Source: Diaporthe sp. PMI_573 (lineage: Eukaryota; Ascomycota; Sordariomycetes; Diaporthales; Diaporthaceae). Taken from it: a stretch of 64,000 bases of DNA. Below the pieces are notes generated by a model. It was not told the DNA's origin. It saw only the letters and a list, made by a program, of their open reading frames with translations, and searched no databases. The number at the start of each line of letters is the position of its first letter. The first letter of the stretch is position 1. The translations under genes were made by a program, and so were the position numbers. Location: positions 124,001-188,000 of the forward strand of contig JAJTUP010000080.1 in the NCBI GenBank assembly GCA_021399435.1. The letters run 5' to 3'. Shown here one piece after another: positions 11,400-22,747 of this stretch.

Positions 11400-11841
11400 T
11401 TAATACAGCCACCTGATACCACCGACCTGGAAGAGGTTAGCATAGAGCTTCGTTGGAAGTAGGGGGGACATAGAACCCGGAGCTTACACAGGAAAACGCA
11501 TTCCGCATACGATCCCGGTCGCGACTGGTAATCTCGATGAACTCCAATACTTTCATGCATCTCGCGATACCATCAACAGCCCATAGACAGTACGGGTCCT
11601 CCGGATAGCCGTGCTCCCGCGCAAAGTGAAGGCATGCAATAATATTCTCACGGTGAGGTCCCTCCGGCTCTTGTTGGAGGAAGTTCTCGAGGCTCTTGAT
11701 CAGCTTTGTCCAGCAATCCTCCCTCTCCATGTACATGCCCTGGGTACTTGGTGGTGGGAGACCCTGTGCGTTTGAAGGTTGGACGGCTTCGCTGTCAATG
11801 GCGACAGGTTCTCCCGCTGCGCCGCGAGGCTTGGATGGCAT
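11400..11841 (-). CDS. Small protein, paralogue B of an unknown two-member family
   Basis: Function not recognised. Exon 1 is 11841-11488 and exon 2 is 11426-11400, with an intron at 11427-11487 (GTAAGC...CTAACCTCTTCCAG), giving 126 residues. A Pro-rich N-terminus of about 38 residues precedes the domain shared with paralogue A: IKSLENFLQQE, IIACLHFARE, YCLWAVDGIARC and RMRNAFSC. The last exon adds only eight residues. The intron interrupts both genes right after the NAFSC/NVFAV block, which supports both the gene models and the duplication. A four-copy 15-bp repeat lies about 125 bases upstream of the ATG. Confidence 0.6.
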
Positions 11842-12957
11842 GATGAGTTGGTAGCTGGGGCTGAGTGCGATGGTCGAGAGGGGTTTTTGGTATTCTCCTG
11901 AAGTTTCTGATGTTGTGCAAGATCATAAAGTACTTGGGTTTTCTACAGGTGATGTAGAACATTTTAGAGGCCTCCTTCTTTGAGGCCTCCTTCTTTGAGG
12001 CCTCCTTCTTTGAGGCCCCCTTCTTTGAGGTGGAGTGGAAGACGGTGGGAGAGGCGCCGCGAAATAGGCCCGCCTTTTCATCAATACATACACACCGAGG
12101 ACTATTGAAAATTAAGATCCAGTCACATTACATACTTTCATAAACCAACCGCTACAGCACCAGGTTGACCCATTTGATAAAACCTGAAGACCGGCAACAA
12201 ACACCAAGGCGCAGGAATAACGGCACTAAGATGCGAGGTACCGTCACGCTTTCGCGAAAGCTTGTCATTTCAGTATCCGGGTCCTGAAGTGAAGATTCAT
12301 CGACGAAGCCGTTTTGTAGGCAGAACGCACCGGCCCCTGGCGGGTATGATCTCATGCTTGCATTCATACCTGATCCCACGTCATCACAACAGCTCGCGGC
12401 TTTGGTCTCCGAAAGTTGAGAAGGGCGGGGCACACAGGTGAGAATAAGAAGGATATTTGGCATAAGGAGGAGTGATTGGCGCAACTGTGACTGCTGCCTG
12501 GGCCGATATCTGACACTTCACCTGGATTCCACATTTAGCGGGGCTCCAACTCGAGAGCTGTCGCCCCACGGCGCAGCAGCTCCTCGGCCAGATTTTCGGC
12601 GCGGTTGACTATGGCACGGTTGAGGTCTTTGCTGCCGAGATATGGCTCTGTCATTTGAACGCTGCCGCAAGATGTCACGACGTGATTGAAAATTCTCACC
12701 AAGTAAGCTATTGGGGGAAATAACGGAGGATAGAGAGGAGTAGGTCAACACGACCCACATTGTGGTTTCTGGATCGGCGCCGTTGGGGGAGGCCAGGCGT
12801 GAACAGTCCGATGAAGCAATCGTGATCCGGAGCAGGGAGGTGATGCCTGAAAACCAGTGGGACAAGATCCTCGCCCATGTATCTTCAACCCTGTGCTCAG
12901 GTGGTGACAACCCGGACTTGAACACCCAAATTACAGAACTCGTTTGCTCTTGACGAC
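11842..12957. other. Intergenic
   Basis: Contains the promoter of paralogue B with the 15-bp tandem repeat at 11967-12026. The rest has overlapping open frames on both strands (for example around 12518-12973 minus and 12762-12953 plus) that I cannot assign. Confidence 0.45.
11967..12026. repeat. 15-bp tandem repeat, four copies
   Basis: The unit is GAGGCCTCCTTCTTT, repeated four times end to end. The first three copies are identical and the fourth has one C substitution. It sits in the promoter region of the gene at 11400-11841. Confidence 0.9.
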
Positions 12958-13203
12958 ATGACCGATGTACCAAATTGCCAAGTCTACGTGATCCTCAAAC
13001 CTGACGGCGGTAACCCAGGTCAAAAGTTCTTCTACGACCTTGTATCTGAGATTGCCAACGGACATTGGGGGGCTGAGAACGGCATTTTTAAGTGGCGGGC
13101 CCCGCCCCTTGTCGACGATCCTAGACTCGGACCTCGTCTATGGATCGACGGCACTAGGCAAGTCTATTGGAGCACTTTCGACGATCCTCTCGTTGCCGCC
13201 TAG
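12958..13203 (+). CDS. Hypothetical small protein
   Basis: An 81-residue open frame from ATG to TAG. It has a mixed composition typical of a folded protein, with segments such as CQVYVILKPDGG, FFYDLVSEI and LWIDGTRQVYW. No known domain is recognised, and no signal peptide or membrane segment is seen. It may be the last exon of a longer gene. The frame immediately upstream (12762-12953) is open but ends in a stop just before this ATG, and I could not find a splice join. Low confidence. Confidence 0.3.
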   Translation: MTDVPNCQVYVILKPDGGNPGQKFFYDLVSEIANGHWGAENGIFKWRAPPLVDDPRLGPRLWIDGTRQVYWSTFDDPLVAA

Positions 13204-14265
13204 CCTGTTGAGGGATGGGAGTACTTGATGGCGGAGCTTGGATCAGGGTTTTGAAGCAACAGTCAGTAATAAACATTGCAGACAACTGGTTCCACAGCAG
13301 AAAATGAGTAGCGGGCGGCTGTGGTGGCTCAACTTTCCCTAGCAAACATTGACAGAAGAGAAAATGCAAGTCCTTCTCTGCGTGGATACATGCAAAGAAC
13401 GGTGAAAATTGGTGAACAAGGTCGGTGAGCGCGGTTGATATCCATTTGCTATAGACCATAGAGGTATGAAATCTGTGCAGTGTGGGAATGATTCGATGGC
13501 GTTGCCACATAGCTTCCCGGCGCGGAAGGAAGGCTACTGAGAGATAGAGATGGGGAGTTAGCCAGACATATCCGCAAATTTGAACGTCGCAGAAGTGCAT
13601 CCTGATAATGTTAGTTTGAGCACCGAGACCATATCATATGCCTAGGTCGAGGCTGACTTCTAAATAGTGCGTATCGTGCAGTCTATTCTTTTCGAACATC
13701 AGAAGAATCGGTACTTGAAGTCAACCGGCGTAGGATGAGTGGAGGACATGGAGTGCAGGGCCACGCTATTTCCGCTCACGCAGGCTGTTTATATATCTTT
13801 CCAGGTGGCGAGGTCTGCAATCAATCTCAACAGACCATTGGAGATGCTGGAGACTCGTGAAGTCAATATCAATAGGGCGAATGTTCAAGAGAGTTGAAGC
13901 ACCGTGTCTAGGTACAGTCTTCGCTGTATGGTTACAAGGTTGCACAGCAAGGGGTAATTTTACACACAGCTGCATATTTCTATTATTGGGGACTATGGTG
14001 GTTAATTACTATGGTTCATCGATCCTGCTTCGCCATAGGCAATTCTCATAAATTTATCAACAAAATTGCGGGTTCTTGCTCCCGTTGTGAGCTGGTGTCT
14101 GGTAACTTCTTTCCATATTATTTTCTGCCAGGCTGCTGACTAGTGACCGCGTTCCACGGTGTCATTCTCGTAAATCAGAACTCCGCAACTCCCTGCTGAA
14201 AAATCATACGCCCATAATTATGGATGAGGCGTGCATCGAAAATGATCCCTTGTCGGCCATCCTTC
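13204..14265. other. Intergenic
   Basis: An open frame of 148 codons on the minus strand (13154-13600) has a strange composition and no motif. No gene is supported. Confidence 0.4.
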
Positions 14266-14760
14266 TTAGGCAGGCAAGTCCACCAAGCCCTCCTTTGCCC
14301 GAAACACCTGTACAGACGACTCCGTACCGATAGACACAATAGCTAGGAATCCATCGGAGACCCCACCGCGTTGCCACTGCCTTAAAAGATGCGCCAATGC
14401 ATCTTGTGCAACCACAATGGGCCGCAGGTCTGGGGAACTCGACCCCAGGCCGTGTTGCGGACTCACGATCACCAGGTTGACGGCGATATAATGTGATGAA
14501 TCCTCCAAATCCATCGCCACAAAGAATCGGGTATCTTCCTTGTGCACCCCATCGAGTAGTTCCATATTCCCTGGGAACTGTCCGGCGTCGACGACCCTGG
14601 TGTGCGAAAAGTTTGCCCGCAGAGACCGCTCTGCTGCTTCAAACTGGTAGGTGCGTGATGCCGCGCGAAATGCGCTCGGATCTTCTTGGGTCGTCAATCC
14701 GACATGCTGTACTGAGGTCTGACAGCGTGTCTCGTTTTCGAAGGGGTCGGGGGACGACAT
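14266..14760 (-). CDS. Hypothetical protein
   Basis: A 164-residue open frame without introns. The middle reads TRFFVAMDLEDSSHYIAVNLVIV, an alternating hydrophobic pattern that suggests beta strands. The end (FLAIVSIGTESSVQVF) is similar. No known domain is recognised. A second minus-strand frame at 14639-14965 overlaps the start and begins with a basic MRKTLKRIFG-like stretch. It could be an upstream exon or a competing model. The downstream neighbour on the same strand is the small-gene region, and there is no sign of cluster membership. Confidence 0.4.
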   Translation of the reverse strand: MSSPDPFENETRCQTSVQHVGLTTQEDPSAFRAASRTYQFEAAERSLRANFSHTRVVDAGQFPGNMELLDGVHKEDTRFFVAMDLEDSSHYIAVNLVIVSPQHGLGSSSPDLRPIVVAQDALAHLLRQWQRGGVSDGFLAIVSIGTESSVQVFRAKEGLVDLPA

Positions 14761-16033
14761 ATGTGTTCAAATCGTCCAAGTCGTGCACTCGGGCGAAAGC
14801 AGGAGGGGCTGACGCTCTGTTCGGGTTCGGGTACTTGCTCCGAGACGATGTCGCTATTTCACTCTTCGGCCGGCTGCCGAATATCCTCTTTAGAGTCTTT
14901 CTCATTTTGTTGTGGTGCGGTAACTGGCTGTTCATATTTGGATGAATGGTGAGTGCTGACTGCATCGCCGTCTATCGGAACCGCACATGGTTCTTATGCT
15001 CGAGGACGCGTAGGCCGGGTTTTCAATTTTCTCGGCTGGCCTCATTTCAGGATCAGGCACCCTTGTCCTTCAGGTCGCTGTGCCTCAATGTGGGCGGCAA
15101 ACGAACCCCAATTCGAACTTCATGTTGTAATGCGATTACACTTTTGGACGGGGTGGATTCGCTAAATAAGCGCTAAATCTCGGAACCCACAGCATTCTGG
15201 GGCAAGTGACCTGCCACTTTGGCTGGGTTGGGGCGCCGGCAACCGCCCGGAAATGAACGTAATTCAGCCCCTAATAAGGTTTTTACCATATCCGTGAACT
15301 ATTACTTCGGCCCGTCCACCGCCAAGACGCCCCCAATGCTATAAAACAACAGACTCCTCTTGACGCGCAACACTTTGTGCCACCGTGCCACTGTCTGGAG
15401 CGCCATGTGACGGCTTTGGGCGCTCAGCCCCCATGACACTAAAAGCCAATGAGAAACAGAGTCACTTTCTGCAGTTTTGGTGGCGGTGTAAAGGGACGAC
15501 TCTTGGCACTGGATGGCTGCCTGAACTCGGTGCCTGTTGGCTTGGAGGTGCATAAACTAGTAGTATCAATAGTGGCGTCTTCCAATCATACAGGCCGTCA
15601 GCCGAAAAATCTCTTCTCTAGAAAATGTGAAGGAAGGACGGATGCATTGATCTGAAATCGATATATAATCAAGGCTTGACATCTCTTCGACTGACAAGCT
15701 TGGAACGGAAGTGCACTGTAATCACATTGTGGAATGCCCTACTGTAAAGAGTCCAGGCTGGGAAGTGCTGTCATCTCCATATGAAATCATCTCTAATGAT
15801 CAACGGTATTGGGGAATATGATAATACCACGCAACGAGAATGAACCGTATTTCTACTGTGTCAAGGTTGTCACGATACCCAAAGCAGTCCCATCATTGGG
15901 ATCACTGATTACCCTAATCTTGCGCACCGATGATGGGTGATATTCATTTTCCTAAATGCTATGCTACTAAAACTCGCCAACGCCACCCTCGCAAAAGCTT
16001 ACCAGATATATTCCAAAACGCTGCATGCCTATA
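14761..16033. other. Intergenic, left edge of the triterpenoid cluster
   Basis: About 1.27 kb between the hypothetical gene and the stop of the cyclase. The right half is AT-rich. No gene is supported. Confidence 0.45.
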
Positions 16034-18208
16034 TCACCCTCTTTCCGTCACTTCCTCTGCCCTTCTCTTTTCTAGAAACCTGCCAATGGCCATCATAGGG
16101 AAGTAATGCTTATAATACTCGTAGCTAAGCATCATGTGGCCTGGAAATCCTGTAGCCGTGTATCGAGGCTCAGGCCACGATCGGGGGCTTGCCATAGAGA
16201 CGCCCTCCTTGGTCGGAGCATTGCAAACGTCATCGGTATGTGTCTGTGTATCAAGCAGATATTTCATGCCCCTCAGGATTCTTTGGTCGCTTGCGGGGTA
16301 AAATGCCAGCAATGCCATCAATGACCATGCCGTTTGAGAAGGATTGGACTCGCACCAAGAGTACCGGTTCTCGTAAAATTGGTCGTCCTTGTCTACAGAC
16401 TTGGGTGGGTCGTCCGTGTACGACATGGCCGACTCTCCCCAACCCCCGTCGGCGTTTTGGTGCCGGCTGAGGAACCCAATACCACGACTGACAACAGGGT
16501 CCAGGAACTCGTAGCCCGGATGTCCATGGAAGTGCTCCAGGCCCCAAAGGACGTTTGTGGTACCGTAAAGATAGTTGACTCCCCATCTACCGTACCAAGA
16601 GCCATCGCTCTCCTGCTGGGAGACGATGTAGTCCAAGCCCTTATCACACGCGTCTTCCATCCTACGCAACAGATTGGCCATGCGCGAAGATTTGCGGTCC
16701 TTGGCGGTGCATGTCCGCAGGATCAACCCAAACGCCTCCACGACGCCACCAGTCACGTCGGCCGTCGAAGGATCGCAAAAGGCCTCCATATCCGAAAAGG
16801 GGATGCGGTTGAGATACAGGTGATTGTTATCGCAGTCGAACCCGGCCCAGCCGCCGTCGGAATTCTGCATCCCCAGCTCCCACTCGACAGCGGCGATGAC
16901 GGACTCGGACGTGATGGATGTCGGGTCGGCCTTGACCAAGGCGATGATCACAGCCGAGGTGTCGTCGATGTCTGGGTACCAGCTGTTGTTGTACTCGAAG
17001 GCGAACCCGCCCGAGTTGATAAAGGGTCTGTACACGCGCCAGTCTCCCATGGAGCCCAGAAGCTGCCGGCTCTTCATCCATGCCACCGCTTTGGAGATGT
17101 TCGACCTGGCTTCGATGGCCGTCTCTCCATGGTCGTCACCCGGACAAGAGTCCAGCAGGCCAGTCGTCATCAACGCCGTGTCCCAACCTGCCGAGACGCA
17201 AGGTTGGATACGCTTGCCCCGGTGATCCTCGACGGCGAAAGTCTCGAGGGTTTCAATGGCGCGCACCAGGCGCGGATCGTCAAGGGCGATCCCCTCTAGA
17301 TACATGGCCAATATGCTGGCGTGCAGCGACGGGAAGATGCCCGCCCAGTCGCCCGAAGGCTCTTGGCGCTCCAGAATCCAAGACATGCATCTTTGGACGG
17401 CATATTTCTTCACCCAGCCGAATGTTGGAAATGGTAGGCGGCTCTGATAGTACATGACTGCGTCCGCCACCTTGGCGCCCACACCGATCCAGTTACGTTC
17501 CTTCACCATGGCAGAGAAAGGCGGCGCGTACGGGATGTTTTTGTCCTCAGGTACATGCCAAAGCTCGTCGAGAAAGTTGTTGGCTGCAGAGTGGCCGTTC
17601 GGGAGGGCGAAGATGGGCTTGTGGTGGGCCAGGACAAGAAGAGGTACAAGTGTAATCCTGGCCCATGACGAGAACCTGTAGATGCTGCACGGCATGGAGC
17701 TGGGGATCAGTATGAGCTCCGGTGCCAGCTGGGGGACCGCATCCCAGGGCAGCAGGCCAAACATGGCCATGTAGATGCGCGTGAAGAAGCGCATGCCGGT
17801 CATGCCGCCCTGGGAGCGGATGTAATCCCGCCCAGCCGTCATCTGGGGCGAGGCAGGGTCGACGCCCAAGAGCTTCAGGGCAAAATACGACTCAATGGAC
17901 ACGGATACATCTCCGGGAGAGTCGGGTGCGATTCCCCAGGAGCCGTCCGACTGGCGCTGTTCGCTCTCTAGGAACCGTATCAGGGCCAGGCGCTGAGGCT
18001 CGAGGTTGATCTGGAGAGCATAGAGAAGAAAGACGTATTCGGCTGTGATTGTGGCATTGGAGCGCACTTCCCCACTCCAGTGACTCTCTGTCTTCATGCA
18101 AGCCGCCGCATATTGCCTCGCCGAGTTGATTGATTCACGACAGCGATCTGCCGATGTCTCTGCAAACATGTCGGCTGTTGACGCTGCGTCTTGAAATGGT
18201 GGCTCCAT
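16034..18208 (-). CDS. Squalene-hopene cyclase-type class II triterpene cyclase
   Basis: Cyclises squalene, probably to a pentacyclic hopene/hopanol, by protonating a terminal double bond. A single exon of 724 residues, near the usual 630-750 for this family. The acid motif DxDD is present as DIDDTSAV around residue 409. QW repeats support the alpha/alpha barrel: QNSDGGWAGFD, QQESDGSWYGRWG and HQNADGGWGES. A GTTNVLWGLE block matches the C-terminal half of squalene-hopene cyclases. The DxDD motif and overall layout separate it from oxidosqualene cyclases, which use DCTAE. It faces away from SDR-1, and 600 bp separate the two starts. Known fungal relatives include the cyclase of the fumihopaside locus. 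Substrate and product are inferred from the family. Confidence 0.9.
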   Translation of the reverse strand: MEPPFQDAASTADMFAETSADRCRESINSARQYAAACMKTESHWSGEVRSNATITAEYVFLLYALQINLEPQRLALIRFLESEQRQSDGSWGIAPDSPGDVSVSIESYFALKLLGVDPASPQMTAGRDYIRSQGGMTGMRFFTRIYMAMFGLLPWDAVPQLAPELILIPSSMPCSIYRFSSWARITLVPLLVLAHHKPIFALPNGHSAANNFLDELWHVPEDKNIPYAPPFSAMVKERNWIGVGAKVADAVMYYQSRLPFPTFGWVKKYAVQRCMSWILERQEPSGDWAGIFPSLHASILAMYLEGIALDDPRLVRAIETLETFAVEDHRGKRIQPCVSAGWDTALMTTGLLDSCPGDDHGETAIEARSNISKAVAWMKSRQLLGSMGDWRVYRPFINSGGFAFEYNNSWYPDIDDTSAVIIALVKADPTSITSESVIAAVEWELGMQNSDGGWAGFDCDNNHLYLNRIPFSDMEAFCDPSTADVTGGVVEAFGLILRTCTAKDRKSSRMANLLRRMEDACDKGLDYIVSQQESDGSWYGRWGVNYLYGTTNVLWGLEHFHGHPGYEFLDPVVSRGIGFLSRHQNADGGWGESAMSYTDDPPKSVDKDDQFYENRYSWCESNPSQTAWSLMALLAFYPASDQRILRGMKYLLDTQTHTDDVCNAPTKEGVSMASPRSWPEPRYTATGFPGHMMLSYEYYKHYFPMMAIGRFLEKRRAEEVTERG

Positions 18209-18808
18209 TATGAAGTTTGGATCACCGACACACTATGGGGGTTACAGAATTTAGTGAAGTCAAGGGCATGGAATCAAGGGCATCTCAGTACTGTTGAATA
18301 CATTGCTGAAAATAGTCAAGTGACTACTAAGGTCTTGTTTCTTTATCCAACCCAAGGCAGCAGTTTACTCTAACGTGAGGTGAGATAAACCCACAGAAGG
18401 ATTGCAGGAATGGCGCTGCGCCAACCATCGGGTAAACGAGCCCAGTCAGAAAGCATTATAGCATCGTGGTTGAGTTGTCCGCGCCAAGTTATGTAAGCAC
18501 GCACGGTGATGAGGCCATCCAGAAATGTTGCTGACGCGAGACGCTGGATGGTGCGAGATTAGCCAGTTACCTAAGGCGTCTTCTTGCACACTGCTGTAAT
18601 TACGGAATTGGAGTTCAATGGTATCAGAGAGCACCGCCACATGTTATTGCTATGCTTACTCTGCCGAACCTTCGAATAGCTGGGAATTCAGTTGAAGAAC
18701 AAAACCATATAGATTCATCGAATTGAAATAAAGACCAGAAAAACAAGTTAGTGCGATAGTAAAATTGTCCAACCGTCTTATGTAACATTTCTGAGACTCA
18801 ATTCTGCC
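18209..18808. promoter_or_regulatory. Shared divergent promoter, cyclase / SDR-1
   Basis: The 600 bp between two diverging starts must hold both promoters. At 18533-18540 lies GACGCGAG (reverse CTCGCGTC), close to the core of the tox-box bound by TOXE-type regulators. This is suggestive only. Confidence 0.5.
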
Positions 18809-19726
18809 ATGTCTTCACCAAACAAGGTCGCGATCATCACCGGCGGCGCAAGCGGCATGGGCCTCGCCGTCTGCACTGCCCTCGCCTCAAAGGGCGACTG
18901 GACCGTCAACATTTTCGACGTCAACGCCGAGAGGGGCCAGTCAGCGGCGCAGGAAATCGGCGCCAAGTTCCACCGCGTCGACGTTGGCGATTACTCTTCA
19001 CTCGCCGGCGCCTTCATGAACGTCTTCAAGACAGACGGCAGGCTCGACTTTGTGTTTGCCAACGCGGGGGTTGTCGGAGACCTCGACTTCTACAAGGGCC
19101 ACGACACGGGCGACGAGCACCCGCCCCCGCTGCCCAGCACCGTCGTCGACATCAACCTCACGTCTGTCATCCAGACGTCGTACCTGGCGCAGCACTACTT
19201 CCGGCGCACCCCGAGGGACGACCTTGGCCCGAGGAGCCTGATCGTCACGTCCAGCTGCGGCGGCATCTATGCCACCCCCAGTTCGCCGACCTATTCGGCG
19301 GCGAAGCATGGGACTATAGGTTGGACGCGGAGCATTGCAGGGCCGCTCTGGCGCAAGGATGGGATTCGCGTCAACGTGAGTAATCCCCAGTGATAGAGAA
19401 GCGTGGTTTCCAAATTATCTTTTGGGACTTCTACTCACTCTGAGCAGGCCATCCTCCCCGGGACGGTGCGAACAAACTTGCTTCCGGATCAGATCTGGAA
19501 CATGTTTCCGCCCGAGTTCTTCACGCCAATGGAGAAGATAGTCGATGCAGTTCTTCTGCTCCTAGACAATGATGGATCAGACGAGCAAGCCAAGAATGCC
19601 GGCATCGAGACGCCGTTCTTCGGGCAAACGCTCGAGATCAATTGCCAACAACATCATTTCAGGAAACAGATTGATTACTGTGATAGTATCATCGGGCCCG
19701 TTGTTGGTACGGAGCCCCAAATGTAA
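18809..19726 (+). CDS. Short-chain dehydrogenase/reductase (SDR-1)
   Basis: A classical SDR of 281 residues, likely an NAD(P)-dependent alcohol dehydrogenase or ketoreductase. Exons 18809-19375 and 19448-19726 are separated by a 72-nt intron. The cofactor motif TGGASGMG lies at residues 11-18. FANAGV follows near residue 86, a catalytic Ser occurs in the VTSSCGG stretch, and the YSAAK motif carries Tyr and Lys near residues 163-167. After the intron, ILPGTVRTNL is the usual PG motif block. The C-terminus resembles fungal 15-hydroxyprostaglandin dehydrogenase-like SDRs. It shares a divergent promoter with the triterpene cyclase, so oxidation of a hydroxyl on the triterpene is the simplest idea. 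The substrate is unproven. Confidence 0.85.
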
Positions 19727-20846
19727 CTGACGATGCGGCAGGGCGAGGGTGGAGCATAGTCAAAATCGATAAATGTAGAAATTTTAAGAAACTTGCCATG
19801 ACCTATGCTTTGAGGATCTTGTAGTACCCAAGAAACATTCTTGGAAGGGCTCATTGGCCCGAGTGCCACTTAAAAAGACAAAATAAACAAAAAAGAAATC
19901 ACGTATCTTATGGAGTCTGGCAAGCCGGTCTTGCTCTTTCATATTCTACGTAACCCACTGCGCAACTGCGTATTCATGTAATTGTAGTACTTGTCAGTCA
20001 GGCATCTCAAATTCTACAGCAGCCCAATCAATCAAGTCAAATGAATCTGTACTCAGTAATTCTTTTGACGAGTCTAGGCTTTTTCTAAATCATCTATTTC
20101 CAAAGTTTTCAGATGCCTTCACCATAAGTCGCTGCACGTCCGGTGAGGCAAGGAACAATGTAAATAATTTACTTGGATGCTTTCGCACACATTATCATAG
20201 TAACACCACCGCATCTTCAAAAATCACAACGCATCATTGTGGAGCTTCCTGTGGCTTGAATTCTATCTAATCGGTTACCTGTAGGCCGCGGGAGGTCGGG
20301 AAGTGTCTGGTCCGTGGTGTCAACAGATGTTGTCCACAAGACATGCCCCACTGGAGACCATCCCACTGGAGATGATCCCACAGGAGGCGATACCATGAGA
20401 GGTTATACTATGGGTGGTTGTCCAACGGGAGGCAATCCCGTGGGAGGCTGTCCCAACAGAGGTTGTCCCACGGAAGAGAGGAAGGGGAATGCTGTCAATT
20501 GTCTGATTACCATGAGGAATGTGTCATAGCCCGCAGGAGGTTATCCTACAGCAGGTCTTCCTATATAAGAGGCTATTTTATGGCAGGTTGTCCTATAGGA
20601 AGATCTCCCAAGGGAGGCCATTCTATAGTAGGTTGTCCTATGTGAGGTTGTTCTACAAAAGGTTAACCTATAGGAGGTTGGGGGTTAGATGCTGTGGCCG
20701 CGTAGCGGACACCCGACCAAAGCCCGTAGGGCATTACAACAGATCGTCCCAAGTAGGCACACGATTTCAAGTCCCTGCCAGCGTTCAAAGAGAATTATTT
20801 CCACACCGAGAAATCGATATCCGCATGAGGATCGAGGTCTCGCAAA
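19727..20846. other. Intergenic with minisatellite
   Basis: Lies between the convergent ends of SDR-1 and P450-2. It holds a 15-bp minisatellite at about 20340-20690. Open frames across it are repeat-encoded and not genes. Confidence 0.6.
20340..20690 (+). repeat. Degenerate 15-bp minisatellite (array 1)
   Basis: More than 20 imperfect 15-bp units with consensus near TTGTCCTATAGGAGG. The left half is GC-richer (CCCACGGGAGG-like units) and the right half is richer in CCTATAGGAGG. The core AGGATATCCT/CCTATAGG is close to a palindrome. The same unit in the opposite orientation forms the array at about 33200-33600. Confidence 0.8.
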
Positions 20847-22747
20847 TTAAGCCGGCGGCGCCAATCGCACGTAGCATTGCTGTGGCGTATGTGCCATCAG
20901 GTCCTGCGCAGACATGGACGAGAGGTCGGTTGGCGTGGACTCGAGGGCAAAGTTCCAAACGAAGAGGGTGATGATGACCTTGAGTTCCAATGCTGCAAAT
21001 TTACGTCCTTCACACGGTTCTTTTGTCAGCAATTTCTCCAGGACCTGGTAAGGAACAGGGTAAATATTTGTAGCTTACCCAAGCAGCCCCGGGGCCCTGC
21101 GCCGAAAGGATGTGACGGGCCGGCAAAGGGATTGCAGACGACACTGCCGTTCTCCTTCTCTACCAGCCAGCGTTCCGGGATGAAGTCGCCAATATTGGAG
21201 TCATCCCAAACACCAAATCTGTTCTTGGACTCGGCACTCGTCGGACCTCGTTGGCCTTCTTCGACATGAATAGCAGGCGTCACATAGCCAGGACCTTGAC
21301 TAGGCTGATCAACCCCAGCAAGAGTCAGCACACTGCAACCCATGCCAGAAAATGACAGGTTGATAGGAAACTACTAGTATAGACTCACCATAAAAACGTC
21401 TGTTCCTTTGGGGATAGTGAAGCCCAGAATCTGCGTGTCGCAAAGCGCAACTCTGGTGTTCACGGATGCCGTCCCGCCGAGGCGATGGATCTCCTCGATG
21501 GTGGCATCCAGGTACGGGACCTCGGCGGCCGCAATCTCCTCGGCCGTAGGAAGAGTGCCGGACTCGGCGGCACGGGTGTACCGAGCCCGCAGCTCGGCCC
21601 TCAGCTTCGCCTGCACGTGCTGGTGGCCGGTGAGGAACTTGAGGCCCCAGCAGATAGTGATGGAGGTCGTGTCCAGGCCTGCGATGAGGAAGTTGAAGAG
21701 CTCGTCCCTGATGACGGGGGTGTCGTACTGCGGCGGCCGTCCTTCCTTGCGCGCCATGGCCACCTCGCGCTTCACGAACAGATCCATGGCGCACCGGACG
21801 CTCTCACTGCCGTCTTCTTGGGCATCATCCTGGGCCGGCTGGCTCGAGAACTTGACCCATGCACCGTGGAGGCGCTCCTTGATAAGCTGGTCCTTGTGGC
21901 GCAGGGCGGCTCTGAGGCGGGGGAAGGTCTTGAGTGCGAAGGAGTAGTACTGCCGCGGGAAGGGAGAGCTGACGGGGATCTCGACGCTGTTGGTGAGGGT
22001 GATGATAGAGTTGAAGGCCGTGTTGACCGGCGCTTTGGGAAACTCGGCGGGAGAATCTCGGTCGGTCGGAAGAGGAATTGATTGTAAAGGGGCCAGCAGT
22101 TCGGTTTGGGTCTTGTTAGTCCCAATGTCGGTTCCAAAAGCCACCAGCCACATGGTCTCAAGAGCCATGTTGTGGACATCACCAAGGGCGTAAAATGGCC
22201 TGCCCTCAGCCAGACGACACTTCTCCTTCCATAGCCGGATGGCGTTCAGGGCCATGTTGTAGATGGCAGGGCTGGCAACATTTCCAAGGAATTCCGGCAG
22301 AAACACATCTCCCACAAGTCTCCGGTGTGCCCGCCACTCGTCTCCCGTCGGCAGGTGGATATGGCTGTTGGGAAGCAAGGGAGAGAAGAAGTCATAAAAC
22401 AGCCTCGCTCGTCCAAACTCCTTGGCTCGGCGGGTCATGATGTCTTCAGCCTCGCGGAAGTCGGCGACCACCACCCACGGCCTGCCCATGGGGCGCATGA
22501 AGAGCTGGATCACAGGAGAGTTAAGCTTGTAAGACTGGGAGGACACCCAGGCCCAAAGCTCTGGTTTCTGCTCCCGCCATTTCAAGAAGCTTGGGAAGTC
22601 CCCGAGCAGTGACTTGGCGGCCGGCTTGTTGTATGGGATCCCTGGGATGGGCTTGGGCAGCGTGGCCCGATAGATGAGGTAAAGGGCAGTGAGGAAGACA
22701 ACCCCAAGGACCCCAAGGAATTGGATATCCATTTGGAAGAGTCTCAT
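20847..22747 (-). CDS. Cytochrome P450 (P450-2)
   Basis: A membrane-anchored monooxygenase of 581 residues. Exons are 22747-21389, 21304-21079 and 21007-20847, with introns of 84 and 71 nt. A hydrophobic anchor (FLGVLGVVFLTALYLIY) is near residues 10-26 and is followed by a Pro-rich hinge. The I-helix is FLIAGLDTTS, the K-helix ExxR is EIHR, and the haem loop FGAGPRGCLGR is completed across the second intron. The family clearly differs from P450-1, -3 and -4, which have the AAIHTTT/ASIHTST helix. It shares a divergent 606-bp promoter with the aminotransferase. A role as a tailoring hydroxylase of the triterpenoid is inferred from position only. Confidence 0.87.

Noticed and set aside
16334..17299. 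Open frame of 321 codons on the plus strand opposite the triterpene cyclase
   Set aside because: It is antisense to a clearly conserved gene and has no motifs; it follows from codon bias in the cyclase.
20314..20645. Open frames with a Cys-Pro-Thr-Gly-Gly repeat
   Set aside because: Encoded by the first minisatellite array and not supported as a gene.
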